A stretch of 61,503 nt of DNA from Photobacterium marinum (GCF_000331515.1 NZ_AMZO01000018.1:1-61503); one strand, 5' to 3'. Counted from the first letter of the stretch, positions 25,634 to 35,165 are shown. A program made the numbers and translations. Notes: a model not told the origin generated them from the letters alone.

Positions 25634-25684
25634 GGTATTCGGAAAAGGTAACAGTTTCCCCCTTGCTAGCCCAAACCGAATACC
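25634..25684 (+). ncRNA. structured 3' UTR, candidate small RNA
   Basis: GGTATTCGG (25634-25642) pairs with CCGAATACC (25676-25684), enclosing an inner GGAAA/TTTCC pairing (25641-25645 with 25655-25659; the two stems share two bases and compete). With the strong terminator at 25741-25773 this gives a 3' UTR that could be released as a small RNA. Only the pairing is observed. Confidence 0.35.
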
Positions 25685-25740
25685 AAAATCCAGCCTGATA
25701 AAACCACCAATTACTCTTTTTATCTGCTGGCTTTAAAGCA

Positions 25741-25773
25741 AAACGCCGTATCGTTTATCACGATACGGCGTTT
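25741..25773. terminator. bidirectional terminator, strong 13-bp stem
   Basis: The 13-base arms at 25741-25753 and 25761-25773 pair perfectly and are followed by a T-rich tract on the + strand and by AAA/TTT flanks for the convergent DUF1496 gene. Confidence 0.9.
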
Positions 25774-25797
25774 TCTTTTTTAACGGTTCAAGTTAAC

Positions 25798-26070
25798 TTA
25801 CTTCGTCTCTTCCAGCTTATTCCAACGTACTTTACCGTTTGATTCAAAATCGTTTTCTGGCCCACATTCAATTGTAATTTTACCAATTACAAGCACTGCG
25901 CCAACGGAGTACTCTTTACCATCATAAAAACAAACCCGCTGATTCTGCAAAACAGGTTGCAGGGTAATTTCCGGTTTACTCGATACCGACACTTCCTTCG
26001 CGGCAATACCAGTAGAAAAACCACTCATTAATAAGCCTGAGCAAACAACAGCTGCTGCCAATTTCTTCAT
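25798..26070 (-). CDS. DUF1496 (YnjH-like) small secreted protein
   Basis: A 90-residue protein with a signal peptide (AAAVVCSGLLMSGFSTGIAA) and the compact DUF1496 core RVCFYDGKEYSVGAVLVIG followed by a second Cys (IECGPEN). The two cysteines probably form a disulfide in the periplasm. The length equals that of E. coli YnjH. Function unknown. It lies alone between terminators. Confidence 0.85.
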   Translation of the reverse strand: MKKLAAAVVCSGLLMSGFSTGIAAKEVSVSSKPEITLQPVLQNQRVCFYDGKEYSVGAVLVIGKITIECGPENDFESNGKVRWNKLEETK

Positions 26071-26147
26071 ACACTACCCCATCTGAGCAGATAGCAAAAA
26101 CATCTCCTGCGATAGTAAGTTATCTGAGAGGTTATTGATACATTAAA

Positions 26148-26915
26148 TCACTCCAAAAACTCTTTTACAGCCATACTAAAAATTTCTGGCGATTCTTGAT
26201 GAGCGGCATGTCCAACAAAGGGAATATTCAAAAAAGAAGAGTTCATTATTCGTTCCGTCAATTCCACAGCTTCACGCAATGAGAACAGTTCATCCTCATC
26301 ACCACGAGCAATCAAAACAGAACATCGAATATCATCCACCGTTTCTTTAGGGTACCCGGAGACATCCAGATCTAACCACAGATCCTCTACAACGGATTGG
26401 ATCAGTCGCTCAAAATTTCTGTCCGGATTGATCTTCGTATAGTATTCAACCGAATCTGGATACGATTCCATCCAACTATCACTGGTTAATCCGGCAAGCA
26501 ATGGAAATGATGGATCATTGGATTCAAGCCGCCACTGAGCCCCTAGTGCAATAAGTTTTTTTACGCGATTTTGTGCATTTGCAGCCAGTCTATAGCCCAC
26601 AATACCGCCATCACTAAAACCTAACACAGAAAATGCAGTGATTCCTAAATAGCGCAATACAAGTTCAACATCTTCCTGATAACGGGCATAACTTAATCTG
26701 CCTGTACCAAGCGATGACTTCCCATGTCCACGGAAATCAATTCCAACAACATAATAATGATCAGAAAAACGCTCAAGAATAGGGTTGAAATCAACTATAG
26801 AACCCAAACCACCATGCAAAAAAACGAGTGGCTTCCCCGCTTTATTCCCCGTAGTTTCAAAATAAATATCCGCGTCACCAACAGATAAATATTCACCATC
26901 TCTGTGTGTAAACAT
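26148..26915 (-). CDS. alpha/beta-fold hydrolase
   Basis: About 255 residues from the ATG at 26915, which has GAGAGAAG upstream; the ATG 15 bases further upstream lacks one. Catalytic triad is visible: nucleophile Ser in GFSDGG (near 95), acid in RGDEDELF (near 206), and His in VGHAAHQE (near 236). The oxyanion region is FLHGGLGS. Substrate unknown; the class includes esterases, haloperoxidase-like and C-C hydrolases. No signal peptide, so cytoplasmic. Confidence 0.88.
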   Translation of the reverse strand: MFTHRDGEYLSVGDADIYFETTGNKAGKPLVFLHGGLGSIVDFNPILERFSDHYYVVGIDFRGHGKSSLGTGRLSYARYQEDVELVLRYLGITAFSVLGFSDGGIVGYRLAANAQNRVKKLIALGAQWRLESNDPSFPLLAGLTSDSWMESYPDSVEYYTKINPDRNFERLIQSVVEDLWLDLDVSGYPKETVDDIRCSVLIARGDEDELFSLREAVELTERIMNSSFLNIPFVGHAAHQESPEIFSMAVKEFLE

Positions 26916-27065
26916 CGGTACTTCTCTCAAGCATAATTAATTTTTTTTAATTATATTACAGCCCTAGAACACCTATTCCTTACTTTAAACAATCCTTATG
27001 AAAACTTGGAATGACAGCAAAAAACTATGTAATAAGAAACTCTTATTGCTCCATTAATGACAAAT

Positions 27066-27093
27066 AAAGCCACGTTTTAAATAACGTGGCTTT
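27066..27093 (-). terminator. terminator of the YfcC-type carrier gene
   Basis: AAAGCCACGTT (27066-27076) and AACGTGGCTTT (27083-27093) pair perfectly around a six-base loop just after the carrier gene stop at 27126. Confidence 0.85.
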
Positions 27094-27125
27094 TAAGACA
27101 GTATTATTTCCTCGGTATTTAAAGG

Positions 27126-28652
27126 TTAAACCATCATAACCTGCCCTACCAGCAGTGCTGAACCAAACACTAACAGGAAGGCCACAATTGGAAATACGAA
27201 TTTAACCCACTTGTTGAATTGAATATCCAGCATCTGCAAGGTCACCAGAACCAAGCCGGTTGGAGCCAGGAACAACATTGCGTACTGTCCCCAGTTATAA
27301 GCAGAGACTACGATATCACGTGGGATCATTACCGTATCCGCCAGAGGTGCCATAATCGGCATTGAAAGAACAGCCAAGCCGGACGAAGACGGAACAACAA
27401 GACCAAGCAAGAAGAAAATAAACATCTGAGCAACAGCAAAGACACTACCGTGCATACCAGAAACTAAGTCAGACGCATAGGCCAAAATAGTGTCTGAAAC
27501 CATGCCCTGCTCAAGAACGATGTTCACACCACGAGCCATACCGATAATCAGAGATACTGCGACCAGTTCGGATGCACCTTGAGTAAACGCTTCTACCGCT
27601 TCTTTCTCATTCAAACCTGAGATGAAGATAATGATAATCGCAATAGTCAGGAATGATGCTGCCATTTGCGGGAACCACCAACCGGCTACAGAAACCCCCC
27701 ATACCATCAGCGGAAAGGCAATTGCGAATAAAGTGAGAATCACCTTACGACGCAAGGTAAAAGGAACTTCTGTATCCAGTTCGCCATTTTTCAGGAAACG
27801 AGCACGAAACTCTTCACGATCTTCATAAGTATACGAAAAAGATGGATTCTTTTTGATTTTTTCGCAGTACCAATACAGGTAACCGATAACGACAGTTACA
27901 CCGATTAAAAAGCCGAAAGAGCGAATTCCTAATCCTTCAGTAAAGGAAATACCAGCTGCATTAGATGCGATAACCACAGAGAATGGGTTAATAGTAGAGA
28001 ACGCAGTACCGATAGAAGCCGCCAGGAAAATAGCGCCAACACAAACAATCGAGTCGTAGCCAAGAGTCAGGAATATGGGCACCAGAATCGGATAGAAAGC
28101 GACAGCCTCTTCTTCCAAACCACAGGTTGTGCCACCGATTGCCATAACAATAGAAACCAGAGCAACAAACAGGAACTCATTGCCTTTGGTTTTTTTAGAC
28201 AACGCAACCAGTCCGGCATCAAAAGCACCTGTCTTATTAATGACGCCGATCAGACCACCAAGAATAAGAATGAAGACAATAATATCGGCACCTTCTATTG
28301 TCCCCTTCACCATACTTTCAGCTACATCTCCCAAACCTTTTGGTGATTGTTCCAGCCGTTGATAAGTATCTGGTATTGCGATTGGTTTACGAATGGTGCC
28401 ATTTACGAACTGATCAATATTTATATTGATATTTAACTTCTCTAATTCATCCTGATTTGCAGCAACGCTGGTAACATCACCATACGGACTGGTGACCAGT
28501 AAGTTATTACCGTCAGAATTATAAGAGAGCTTTGAATAAGAACCTGCGGGGACAAACCATGTCAAGCCAATCGCCAATAACATAATTATAAATAAAATTG
28601 TAAACGCTGTCGGAAAGCGAAAAGTTTTCCCTAATTTTTCTGTAATAAGCAT
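27126..28652 (-). CDS. YfcC-family membrane carrier
   Basis: About 508 residues from the ATG at 28652, preferred because GGGGA lies six to seven bases upstream. A polytopic inner-membrane protein with about twelve hydrophobic segments and a polar loop near 50-110. Conserved stretches include GGTTCGLEEEAVAFYPILVP, FSTINPFSVVIASNAAG and VVPSSSGLAVLSMPIMAPLAD, typical of the YfcC/DcuC-like C4-dicarboxylate carrier superfamily. Proposed substrates of YfcC-type proteins include carboxylates, amino acids and peptides; none can be chosen here. Stands alone with its own terminator. Confidence 0.85.
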   Translation of the reverse strand: MLITEKLGKTFRFPTAFTILFIIMLLAIGLTWFVPAGSYSKLSYNSDGNNLLVTSPYGDVTSVAANQDELEKLNININIDQFVNGTIRKPIAIPDTYQRLEQSPKGLGDVAESMVKGTIEGADIIVFILILGGLIGVINKTGAFDAGLVALSKKTKGNEFLFVALVSIVMAIGGTTCGLEEEAVAFYPILVPIFLTLGYDSIVCVGAIFLAASIGTAFSTINPFSVVIASNAAGISFTEGLGIRSFGFLIGVTVVIGYLYWYCEKIKKNPSFSYTYEDREEFRARFLKNGELDTEVPFTLRRKVILTLFAIAFPLMVWGVSVAGWWFPQMAASFLTIAIIIIFISGLNEKEAVEAFTQGASELVAVSLIIGMARGVNIVLEQGMVSDTILAYASDLVSGMHGSVFAVAQMFIFFLLGLVVPSSSGLAVLSMPIMAPLADTVMIPRDIVVSAYNWGQYAMLFLAPTGLVLVTLQMLDIQFNKWVKFVFPIVAFLLVFGSALLVGQVMMV

Positions 28653-28928
28653 AAGACGTCCCCAAAGGTTTATCTGGAACAAGTAATTCATTCTTACGCC
28701 CGATAAGATATTACGATATCACATAAAAATATGTCGTCTGAGTCGCAAATGAAATAACTGAAAAATCATTCCCGTATAATCACTTTATTTTCATAACCCT
28801 CATTTTCGAAATCTAATTGTTTAGATATCAAGAAATAAAACACATAAAGTAAAACATCGCTCGAAGATTATTGAAAGATCGCAAACAAAAACTCAGCAAA
28901 TAACTTTCATTATCACATTTAATTCAAT

Positions 28929-29465
28929 TTAAACATTTACTTTCATGCCCCATTTTATGGCAAGTGATTCTATATTTTTGACAAAATCATTCTTATCTTG
29001 ACAGTAAGCATCAATATTATTATTGCAGCTTTTGGCATTTCTCTTTTTCAATAAGCCATATTCACTAGCAATATCAGGGTGAGCAATAAGGTAATCCCGA
29101 AAGCAAAGATGACGATAAATATGCGAGTTGCCACGTTCAAACACATGCAGATGACAAATATGCCTCACACCACCTTTTTCGAAATAGCGCCGCCCTGAAA
29201 TACCATTTTCACCTTTTGCTACATAGTCGGCTGCCGCGAGCTTATGGGCCACCTGTACGAAGCTGTTCATATCGCTGACTTCAGCAAGAATGTCTATAGT
29301 TGGCTTAGCAGCTAGCCCTGGAACTGATGTACTCCCGATATGATAAAGTTTAATTGATAACGGTTTTATCTGTTGCTTGATATTCTTAGCTTCAACTTGA
29401 AATTGTTCAGGCCAATACGGGTCGTAATCCACAACTTCAATAATTCGCTTTCCTTTTTCACTCAT
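28929..29465 (-). CDS. GrpB-family (UPF0157) nucleotidyltransferase-like protein
   Basis: About 178 residues from the ATG at 29465; an AGGAGG sequence lies upstream at a rather long 15-base spacing. GrpB-family features are VVDYDPYWPEQF near the N terminus, the nucleotidyltransferase-like HIGSTSVPGLAAKPTIDILAEV, and HICHLHVFERGN. The fold is that of nucleotidyltransferases, but the activity is not established. It follows the DUF2955 gene with little space and may be a passenger of that operon. Confidence 0.85.
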   Translation of the reverse strand: MSEKGKRIIEVVDYDPYWPEQFQVEAKNIKQQIKPLSIKLYHIGSTSVPGLAAKPTIDILAEVSDMNSFVQVAHKLAAADYVAKGENGISGRRYFEKGGVRHICHLHVFERGNSHIYRHLCFRDYLIAHPDIASEYGLLKKRNAKSCNNNIDAYCQDKNDFVKNIESLAIKWGMKVNV

Positions 29466-29484
29466 AGCTATCTGATATTTCCTC

Positions 29485-30522
29485 CTACTGCGTTTCATTT
29501 TCTTTGGATTTCTCATAAAGATCCATCAAAACAGAAACACTGATCATATAGACTGATGCCAACAGAATCTGTGCGATCCGACCATAAAAGCTCAGCTCGA
29601 TTAACTTGCTGTCAGATGAAATAGTGCCTCCCAGAACAACAAGCATGGCAGACATAACTCCAGCGCATAAAGGCGCTTTTTCCGGCTTTTCATAAATCAT
29701 TGAACCAATGCTCAGACTAACAAGAGTAATCAGTGCAATGAGAAAGATAAACTGTGGTGTAGTTACAAGCAGCTCGTACAAAATTACTGCTAATAAACCT
29801 CCAATAGTATTAGTTAATAATAAAAACAGACCTATTTTGATACTCTTTACGGTCGTGATTTGTAATGACAAAATGCCAATAAATACCATGGTCAAAATCG
29901 CACCGTTAATCTGAAAATAGTAAAAATATACAATTACCGGATAAGCGACTATTAAGGCTTTAGCAGACGCATAAATTCTAAGTTCTTTCGATAAAATCTC
30001 CGGTGTCGATAACTGAGTTTTCTGCAGGGGATCTGGAAATAACCAATGGAGAACAGCAAAGGCTATAACAGCAAGAACACCGGAAATAATCAGTCCGGTG
30101 CCAACATAAATGGCGACAGCTGAGTTGGTTATCCCCAGATAAGGCAATAGCATGACTGATATCAGCAAAATCGTAGCGAAAAAATTCCAGTGTGGATCAA
30201 GAAACAGGTAATAGGCATAAAACATCAGCCCGCCAACCAAGATAAGTAGAATCAACGGATACTGTGTTATCCCCATACTGACAGCCAATCCCACCAGCAC
30301 GGTCAGCACCATCGCTAACACCAGTTGCTGGAATCTATCTCGGTTAGATACAGGATAATCAGCTAAGAATTTAGCAAGGAAAACAGGGAAAACAAATGAC
30401 AGCCCCCAGCCTATGCCGAAGGCCAACATACAAGCAGTTACAACACCAATTACATACCGCTTTACCCTTACAACATAAAGCTGCTGTTCCAGTAACACCT
30501 GATTATCTTCACTAGCGGACAT
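29485..30522 (-). CDS. DUF2955 membrane protein (FUSC-like efflux component)
   Basis: About 345 residues from the ATG at 30522; a TTG at 30540 is a less likely start. It has about ten hydrophobic segments arranged in two halves, such as GVVTACMLAFGIGWGLSFVF and LIVAYPVIVYFYYFQINGAI, without a nucleotide-binding site. DUF2955 proteins are commonly paired with a HlyD/EmrA-type adaptor, as here: the adaptor gene is directly upstream and overlaps by about 11 bases. Together they probably form an inner-membrane efflux unit needing an outer-membrane channel encoded elsewhere. Substrate unknown. Confidence 0.8.
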   Translation of the reverse strand: MSASEDNQVLLEQQLYVVRVKRYVIGVVTACMLAFGIGWGLSFVFPVFLAKFLADYPVSNRDRFQQLVLAMVLTVLVGLAVSMGITQYPLILLILVGGLMFYAYYLFLDPHWNFFATILLISVMLLPYLGITNSAVAIYVGTGLIISGVLAVIAFAVLHWLFPDPLQKTQLSTPEILSKELRIYASAKALIVAYPVIVYFYYFQINGAILTMVFIGILSLQITTVKSIKIGLFLLLTNTIGGLLAVILYELLVTTPQFIFLIALITLVSLSIGSMIYEKPEKAPLCAGVMSAMLVVLGGTISSDSKLIELSFYGRIAQILLASVYMISVSVLMDLYEKSKENETQ

Positions 30523-31693
30523 AGGATAACCAGCTAACAATACGAATCCAGATTCTTCCGAAAATATTCAGCGCTGAATTTTCTTGGGTATAAACAATCA
30601 CATCAGCCTGACCACCAACCCGCCGCAGTCCTCTGGCACTATCGTCATCAAACTGGATGGTTACCGGGAATCGCTGCGTCTGCCGCAGCCATCCTGTCTG
30701 TGAAGAAACTGAGGCCAACTGCCCTACCTGTTCTGTTTGCCCCCAGTTAATCCCCCAGTCAATACTGGCTACCTTCCCTTTAAAAACACGGCCTGGAGCG
30801 TAATCGAGAACAATTTCCACCTCATCACCGACAATCATGTTACCCAGGCTGTTTTCACGAAAATACGCATCAATCCAGACATCTTCTCCTGAAACAAACG
30901 TCAGTAACGGCTGACCTGAACGGGCATAAAATCCTTCATCAAGCCGAAAGTTGGACACCCCACCTATAGCCGGTGCGCGAAGAACGGTTCTTTCCAAATC
31001 GAGCTGAGCTTTTTGCAGTTTCAGCAATGCAGACTTCATCTGGCTGTTATTTTTTCCCTTCGCTCCCAACTGTGTTTTAGCCTGTTCAAGGTTTGCCTGC
31101 GCCGATTCAACCTGAGCTTTGGCACTCGCCAGTGATGCCCGTGTTTTGTCCGCTTCTGCTTTCGGGACAATCCCTTTTTTCGCCATGGCCAGAATACGTG
31201 ATGCCTGAGTACGAATATGTGCCTGGTTAGCCAATGCATCAGAAAGCTTTGCCTGTGCCGATGCCACTGATGCAGTCTGAACACCAACACTCTGACCGGC
31301 TTTCACCAACCCTTGCTCAGCTTCTTCTACAGCCAGCTGATAATCAGCTGGGTCAATCCTAATCAAAGCATCTCCTGGCTGAACAACCTGATTAGGCTCA
31401 ACTTGTACTTCCACAACACGTCCCGAAACCAGAGGTGTCACCGGAATAACATATCCCCGGACTCGCGCCATATCAGTGGATGGAATATAACGATCAGCGA
31501 GAACATAAAAAATAAACAATCCAATACAAATCAGCAGAACAAAGAAGGTTGCCCGCTTCACTTTCTCTTGTGCGGTTCGCTGTTTCTTTTCTTTTTTTGT
31601 TCTATCTTTCTTCACCCGCTTCGGCTTTGCTGATCTGGCCCTTATTCGCTCATCTGGCTCAGCCTGAACATTCGGCATGTTTTCATCAGACAT
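30512..31693 (-). CDS. HlyD/EmrA-type membrane-fusion protein
   Basis: A 393-residue periplasmic adaptor. An unusually basic cytoplasmic N terminus (about 15-48, rich in Lys, Arg and Gln) precedes one membrane helix (FFVLLICIGLFIFYVLA). A biotinyl-lipoyl domain half (VTPLVSGRVVEVQVEPNQVV), a long coiled-coil hairpin (about 120-215, Ala- and Gln-rich) and a second half (LRAPAIGGVSNFRLDEGFYA) follow. It is the first gene of the efflux pair and overlaps the DUF2955 gene. Confidence 0.9.
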   Translation of the reverse strand: MSDENMPNVQAEPDERIRARSAKPKRVKKDRTKKEKKQRTAQEKVKRATFFVLLICIGLFIFYVLADRYIPSTDMARVRGYVIPVTPLVSGRVVEVQVEPNQVVQPGDALIRIDPADYQLAVEEAEQGLVKAGQSVGVQTASVASAQAKLSDALANQAHIRTQASRILAMAKKGIVPKAEADKTRASLASAKAQVESAQANLEQAKTQLGAKGKNNSQMKSALLKLQKAQLDLERTVLRAPAIGGVSNFRLDEGFYARSGQPLLTFVSGEDVWIDAYFRENSLGNMIVGDEVEIVLDYAPGRVFKGKVASIDWGINWGQTEQVGQLASVSSQTGWLRQTQRFPVTIQFDDDSARGLRRVGGQADVIVYTQENSALNIFGRIWIRIVSWLSYVR

Positions 31694-31917
31694 ACAAATG
31701 GCTCCGTCAGAATTATCAACGCCCCTTGCGGGATGATTTTAATGCCCGATATAGATTTTAGCTGTCATGGCTTTATCCAATGCATTAACAAAGAGAATCA
31801 TTTTAAAGCTCACCTCACTACATCAAATAAAAGTATTTCTCTTGAAACTATTTATATAGCTTAATATTCCATTTAAAATACACAACCCAGAATACAATTA
31901 CGCATTAAGGTGTATTT

Positions 31918-32433
31918 GTGAAATATATATCCAAAGATAATGGTTTTACCATTATTGAATTGATTGTGGTTATAGTTGTTGTAGCTATTGTGGCTGCCAT
32001 TGCCGCTCCACGTATCATGAACACTTCTACTGACGCTAAAATTGCCAGCTTAAACGGGTTTATCAGCGCCTTCCGAGCAGCAGAAAGTATTGTGGAAGGA
32101 AAGATGATCATTGAGGGAAAAGAGATGACCTCTCAACATGTGCTAACCAGCCAAGAAGGCATCGAAGCTCAATATGGTTCCATTCGGCTGAGTAACGATA
32201 ACCTCAAGCGCATGATGAATGTAGATGGGTATCGTATCGTGACCTGTTTGGATAAAACCCAAATGTTTGTAGTACCAGCCACATACAAAGACGTACCTGA
32301 CGGTGAAGATTCAATAGAAGCCTGCCGCGCAGCTCTCGCAACCTTCTGCTGGGTTTCTCTTTACAACCCTCAAAAAGAAGGAACGGAAAATGAGAGAGTT
32401 TTCGATATCAGCCGAAATTACACAAAGTGCTAA
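31918..32433 (+). CDS. lone type IV prepilin-like protein
   Basis: A 171-residue prepilin. It has the prepilin peptidase site and N-methylation stretch, Gly then FTIIELIVVIVVVAIVAAI with Glu at position 5 of the mature chain. The C-terminal domain has four Cys (TCLDKT, EACRAAL, FCWVS, final YTKC), compatible with a disulfide-bonded pilin headgroup. The start is GTG at 31918 with AAGGTG before it. No pilus assembly, secretin or other pseudopilin genes are nearby, so it depends on machinery encoded elsewhere or is a relocated minor pilin. Confidence 0.82.
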   Translation: MKYISKDNGFTIIELIVVIVVVAIVAAIAAPRIMNTSTDAKIASLNGFISAFRAAESIVEGKMIIEGKEMTSQHVLTSQEGIEAQYGSIRLSNDNLKRMMNVDGYRIVTCLDKTQMFVVPATYKDVPDGEDSIEACRAALATFCWVSLYNPQKEGTENERVFDISRNYTKC

Positions 32434-32551
32434 GTTGATTTACTGAACTTACCTCAAACAACATAAGCTCTCATGAAACTACGTGGCAACAAATTTCAGC
32501 TAGGATTTAGTCAACCCTTTTTCTGGCCACTAAAGAAGCGAGAGCCAAGTC

Positions 32552-32857
32552 ATGAAAATGCTGATGAATGTCGACTTCCCTCACGAACCTTTTAACTCAC
32601 TGGTTTTGGAAGGCAAAGCCGGTGGGATCATAAAAAAAATCCTTGATGATATAAAACCAGAACACAGTTTCTTTACCGAAAATAACGGTAATCGAAGTGC
32701 TGTACTGGTATTCGATATAACAGACAGCTCGAAAATCCCCAGTTATGCCGAACCCTTCTTTCTAGTATTTAAGGCAGACTGCCACTTCAGAATCGCAATG
32801 ACGCCAGCCGATCTCGCAGCATCCGGACTCGATCAGCTTGGTAAAAAATGGCTCTGA
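32552..32857 (+). CDS. small soluble protein of unknown function (101 residues)
   Basis: Protein with the pattern MNVDFPHEPFNSLVLEG, a helical part (IIKKILDDIKPEH) and a strand-rich end (SAVLVFDITDSSKIP, AEPFFLVFKADCHFRIAMTP). The alternation of strands and helices suggests a small alpha/beta-barrel-like (ferredoxin-like) fold, but I do not recognise a family. It follows the prepilin by about 120 bases on the same strand, with no terminator seen between them. Confidence 0.68.
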   Translation: MKMLMNVDFPHEPFNSLVLEGKAGGIIKKILDDIKPEHSFFTENNGNRSAVLVFDITDSSKIPSYAEPFFLVFKADCHFRIAMTPADLAASGLDQLGKKWL

Positions 32858-33052
32858 TTTATAGCGGTGTCTAATTCACCCTTTCTGACTTCGTAAGTTC
32901 AGTGCCTGAACAATCATATTGTCCCGTCAGGCACTTCCTCCTCCTCTGTGTCTCTCATTTGTCGAAAGAGCAATTTTGTACAAACACCAACAGTGCTATT
33001 TCGTTATACTCATGGTTGCAACACAACTACAAAGGATCCTGACAGATAAGCC

Positions 33053-33928
33053 ATGGAGAATCATAACAACAAAAACACTCGGAAAAACAAGACGTCAAAA
33101 GAGCAGGCAACTTATAGCGTTGCCAAAGAACTCGGTGGCATTGAGATACTGGATGCTAACTACCATCATCAGAATTTTTCACGTCACAGTCATGAAGGCT
33201 ATACCGTCGGTATTATTGAGCACGGCGCGCAGAAATTCTATCGAACTGGCGGTAATCATATCGCGCCGCAAGACAGCATTATTCTGGTTAATGCCGACGA
33301 AGTTCATAACGGTCACTCTGCAACAGAAGGTGGCTGGTCTTATCAGGCGATGTATCCCCTGCCACAGCAATTTGAGGCTATCAGCAAAGAACTTAATTCT
33401 AACCTTTCAGGAACCGGGCGAGGAGCCCCGTATTTTCCATCCCCTGTTGTTTATGATCCTGAGTTGGCTAACCAGTTCCGCCTGGTTTTTGATACGTTGA
33501 AAAAATCAGACAACCGACTTCTGAGGGAAACCCTCTTGTACAGTGTCCTGACCCGGCTGATGTGCAAACATAGCAAGCGGAGTGTGACTCCACACGAACC
33601 ATCCAAGGCACAACGACAACTTAAGCTGGTCAAAGAATTTATTGATGATTTCCCCAGCGCTGATGTCTCACTGCAAGAACTGGCAAATCTGGCCTCATTC
33701 AGCCCTTTTCATCTGGTTCGGGCCTTTCAGAAAGCCTATGGATTTCCTCCTCATGCCTATCAGATCCAGACAAGGTTACGACTGGCAAAAAAGCTGATCA
33801 GACAGGGATATAAGGTTTCTGATGCAGCACAGGAAGCAGGCTTTCACGATCAGAGTCATTTCCACCGCCACTTTAAAAAAGCGATGGGTATTACACCAGG
33901 CCAGTTTGCCGGACAGGTTAATGCCTAA
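33053..33928 (+). CDS. AraC-family regulator, likely of azlCD
   Basis: A 291-residue transcription factor. The N-terminal cupin-type sensing domain (about 35-105: FSRHSHEGYTVGIIEHGAQKF, PQDSIILVNADEVHNG) is followed by a double helix-turn-helix (about 190-288: VSLQELANLASFSPFHLVRAFQKAYG, KVSDAAQEAGFHDQSHFHRHFKKAMG). It lies immediately before azlC and azlD on the same strand; AraC regulators of this subtype are commonly found with azlCD, so it probably controls their expression in response to a small ligand. Confidence 0.88.
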   Translation: MENHNNKNTRKNKTSKEQATYSVAKELGGIEILDANYHHQNFSRHSHEGYTVGIIEHGAQKFYRTGGNHIAPQDSIILVNADEVHNGHSATEGGWSYQAMYPLPQQFEAISKELNSNLSGTGRGAPYFPSPVVYDPELANQFRLVFDTLKKSDNRLLRETLLYSVLTRLMCKHSKRSVTPHEPSKAQRQLKLVKEFIDDFPSADVSLQELANLASFSPFHLVRAFQKAYGFPPHAYQIQTRLRLAKKLIRQGYKVSDAAQEAGFHDQSHFHRHFKKAMGITPGQFAGQVNA

Positions 33929-34047
33929 GCGGAGAGTGTGGCAATAGCTCAGATTTTCAAGCAAACTGAGCAAAAACGTACAAGGTAACTCTCCTGCCAA
34001 TCTCTACAGTAAGTAAGACCAATTAAATAAAATGAAGTAAATATTCA

Positions 34048-34803
34048 ATGCAAACACCTGTTTCATCAATAGATCACACCCTGCGCGGTGAAAACGAGAA
34101 TAAATTTAAACTGTTCAGACAAGGCGCACTGGCCGTCACCCCTCTCTGCGTAGCAGTAATTCCATGGGGTTTACTCGCGGGCTCCTTTGCGGTTGATATT
34201 GGCCTGGACATATTTCAAAGCCAAGCTCTGTCAGCAATTGTATTTGCCGGCTCGGCACAACTTGTCGCTACCGGTTTGATCAATGCAGGTGCTGGATTGG
34301 CAACTATCCTGCTCACCACCCTGTTCATTACCTCCCGCCATCTGCTCTACGGGCTGACCATGCGCAACACCATCAGTCCGTTGCCGCTACGCTGGCGTCT
34401 TGGACTTGGTTTTCTGTTGACCGATGAATTGTTTGCCGTATGCGGGCACCATTCTCCAAAAACATTTAATCGCTGGTATGCGCTCGGTGCTGGTCTCTGG
34501 TTCTATATCTGCTGGAATCTGGCCAGTTTCGCCGGAATCGTTGCCGGTAAATTTATTCCAAATCTGGATTCACTCGGCCTGGACTTTGCCATTGCAGCAA
34601 CCTTTATTGCTATTGTGATCCCGACCATCAAAAACATTGCTGTTCTGATTTCAATTCTGGTCGCTATGGTTCTTTCTGTGACTTTACAAGCGTTTGAGGT
34701 TGAAGGCGGACTGATGATAGCAAGTCTTGCCGCCATGATTGCCGGGTACAGCTACGACAAAATGTTCGGCAAGCGACAGCAGGAAACAGGAGACAATGCA
34801 TGA
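34048..34803 (+). CDS. azlC: AzlC, branched-chain amino-acid exporter large subunit
   Basis: Inner-membrane protein of 251 residues with about seven hydrophobic segments. Family hallmarks are FRQGALAVTPLCVAVIPWGLLAGS at the N terminus, AIVFAGSAQLVATGLI near 65-80, and TSRHLLYGL near 100. The AzlC/AzlD pair exports branched-chain amino acids or analogues. It overlaps azlD by four bases (ATGA), so the subunits are coupled. Confidence 0.92.
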   Translation: MQTPVSSIDHTLRGENENKFKLFRQGALAVTPLCVAVIPWGLLAGSFAVDIGLDIFQSQALSAIVFAGSAQLVATGLINAGAGLATILLTTLFITSRHLLYGLTMRNTISPLPLRWRLGLGFLLTDELFAVCGHHSPKTFNRWYALGAGLWFYICWNLASFAGIVAGKFIPNLDSLGLDFAIAATFIAIVIPTIKNIAVLISILVAMVLSVTLQAFEVEGGLMIASLAAMIAGYSYDKMFGKRQQETGDNA

Positions 34804-35111
34804 TCTGGCTGACAATTTTCCTAATGATGCTTATTGTTTTTTCTAGTCGTTATATGTTTCTGGCACCTAAACTACCATTAAAACTTAACGCAGAAGCACA
34901 AAAACTACTGAGTTACTCCAGCCCTGCAGTATTAACGGCTATCTGGGCACCAATCGTATTTCTACAGGACGGAAAACCTGAAATCACGCTACATAATCCA
35001 TACCTGATTTCAGCAGTGCTCGCTGCGTTCATTGCATGGAAAACAAAGAGCGTTCTTGTTACGGCAGTGATCAGTATGACGGCCTTCTTCCTGCTCACAA
35101 CAGTTATCTGA
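34800..35111 (+). CDS. azlD: AzlD, small subunit of amino-acid exporter
   Basis: A 103-residue membrane protein with about four short hydrophobic segments, starting MIWLTIFLMMLIVFSSRYMF and containing LSYSSPAVLTAIWAPIVF, as in AzlD proteins. It forms the exporter with AzlC. Ends 24 bases before a strong terminator. Confidence 0.92.
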   Translation: MIWLTIFLMMLIVFSSRYMFLAPKLPLKLNAEAQKLLSYSSPAVLTAIWAPIVFLQDGKPEITLHNPYLISAVLAAFIAWKTKSVLVTAVISMTAFFLLTTVI

Positions 35112-35134
35112 TTTAAAATACCCCCCCAAAAAAA

Positions 35135-35165
35135 GCCGTACTTATCCAAATAAGTACGGCTTTTT
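35135..35165 (+). terminator. terminator of azlCD
   Basis: GCCGTACTTA (35135-35144) and TAAGTACGGC (35151-35160) pair perfectly, followed by five T. Confidence 0.92.

Noticed and set aside
32919..33500. a 193-residue + strand gene
   Set aside because: It overlaps the AraC-family gene in another frame, and its protein shows no family pattern while the AraC reading is clear.
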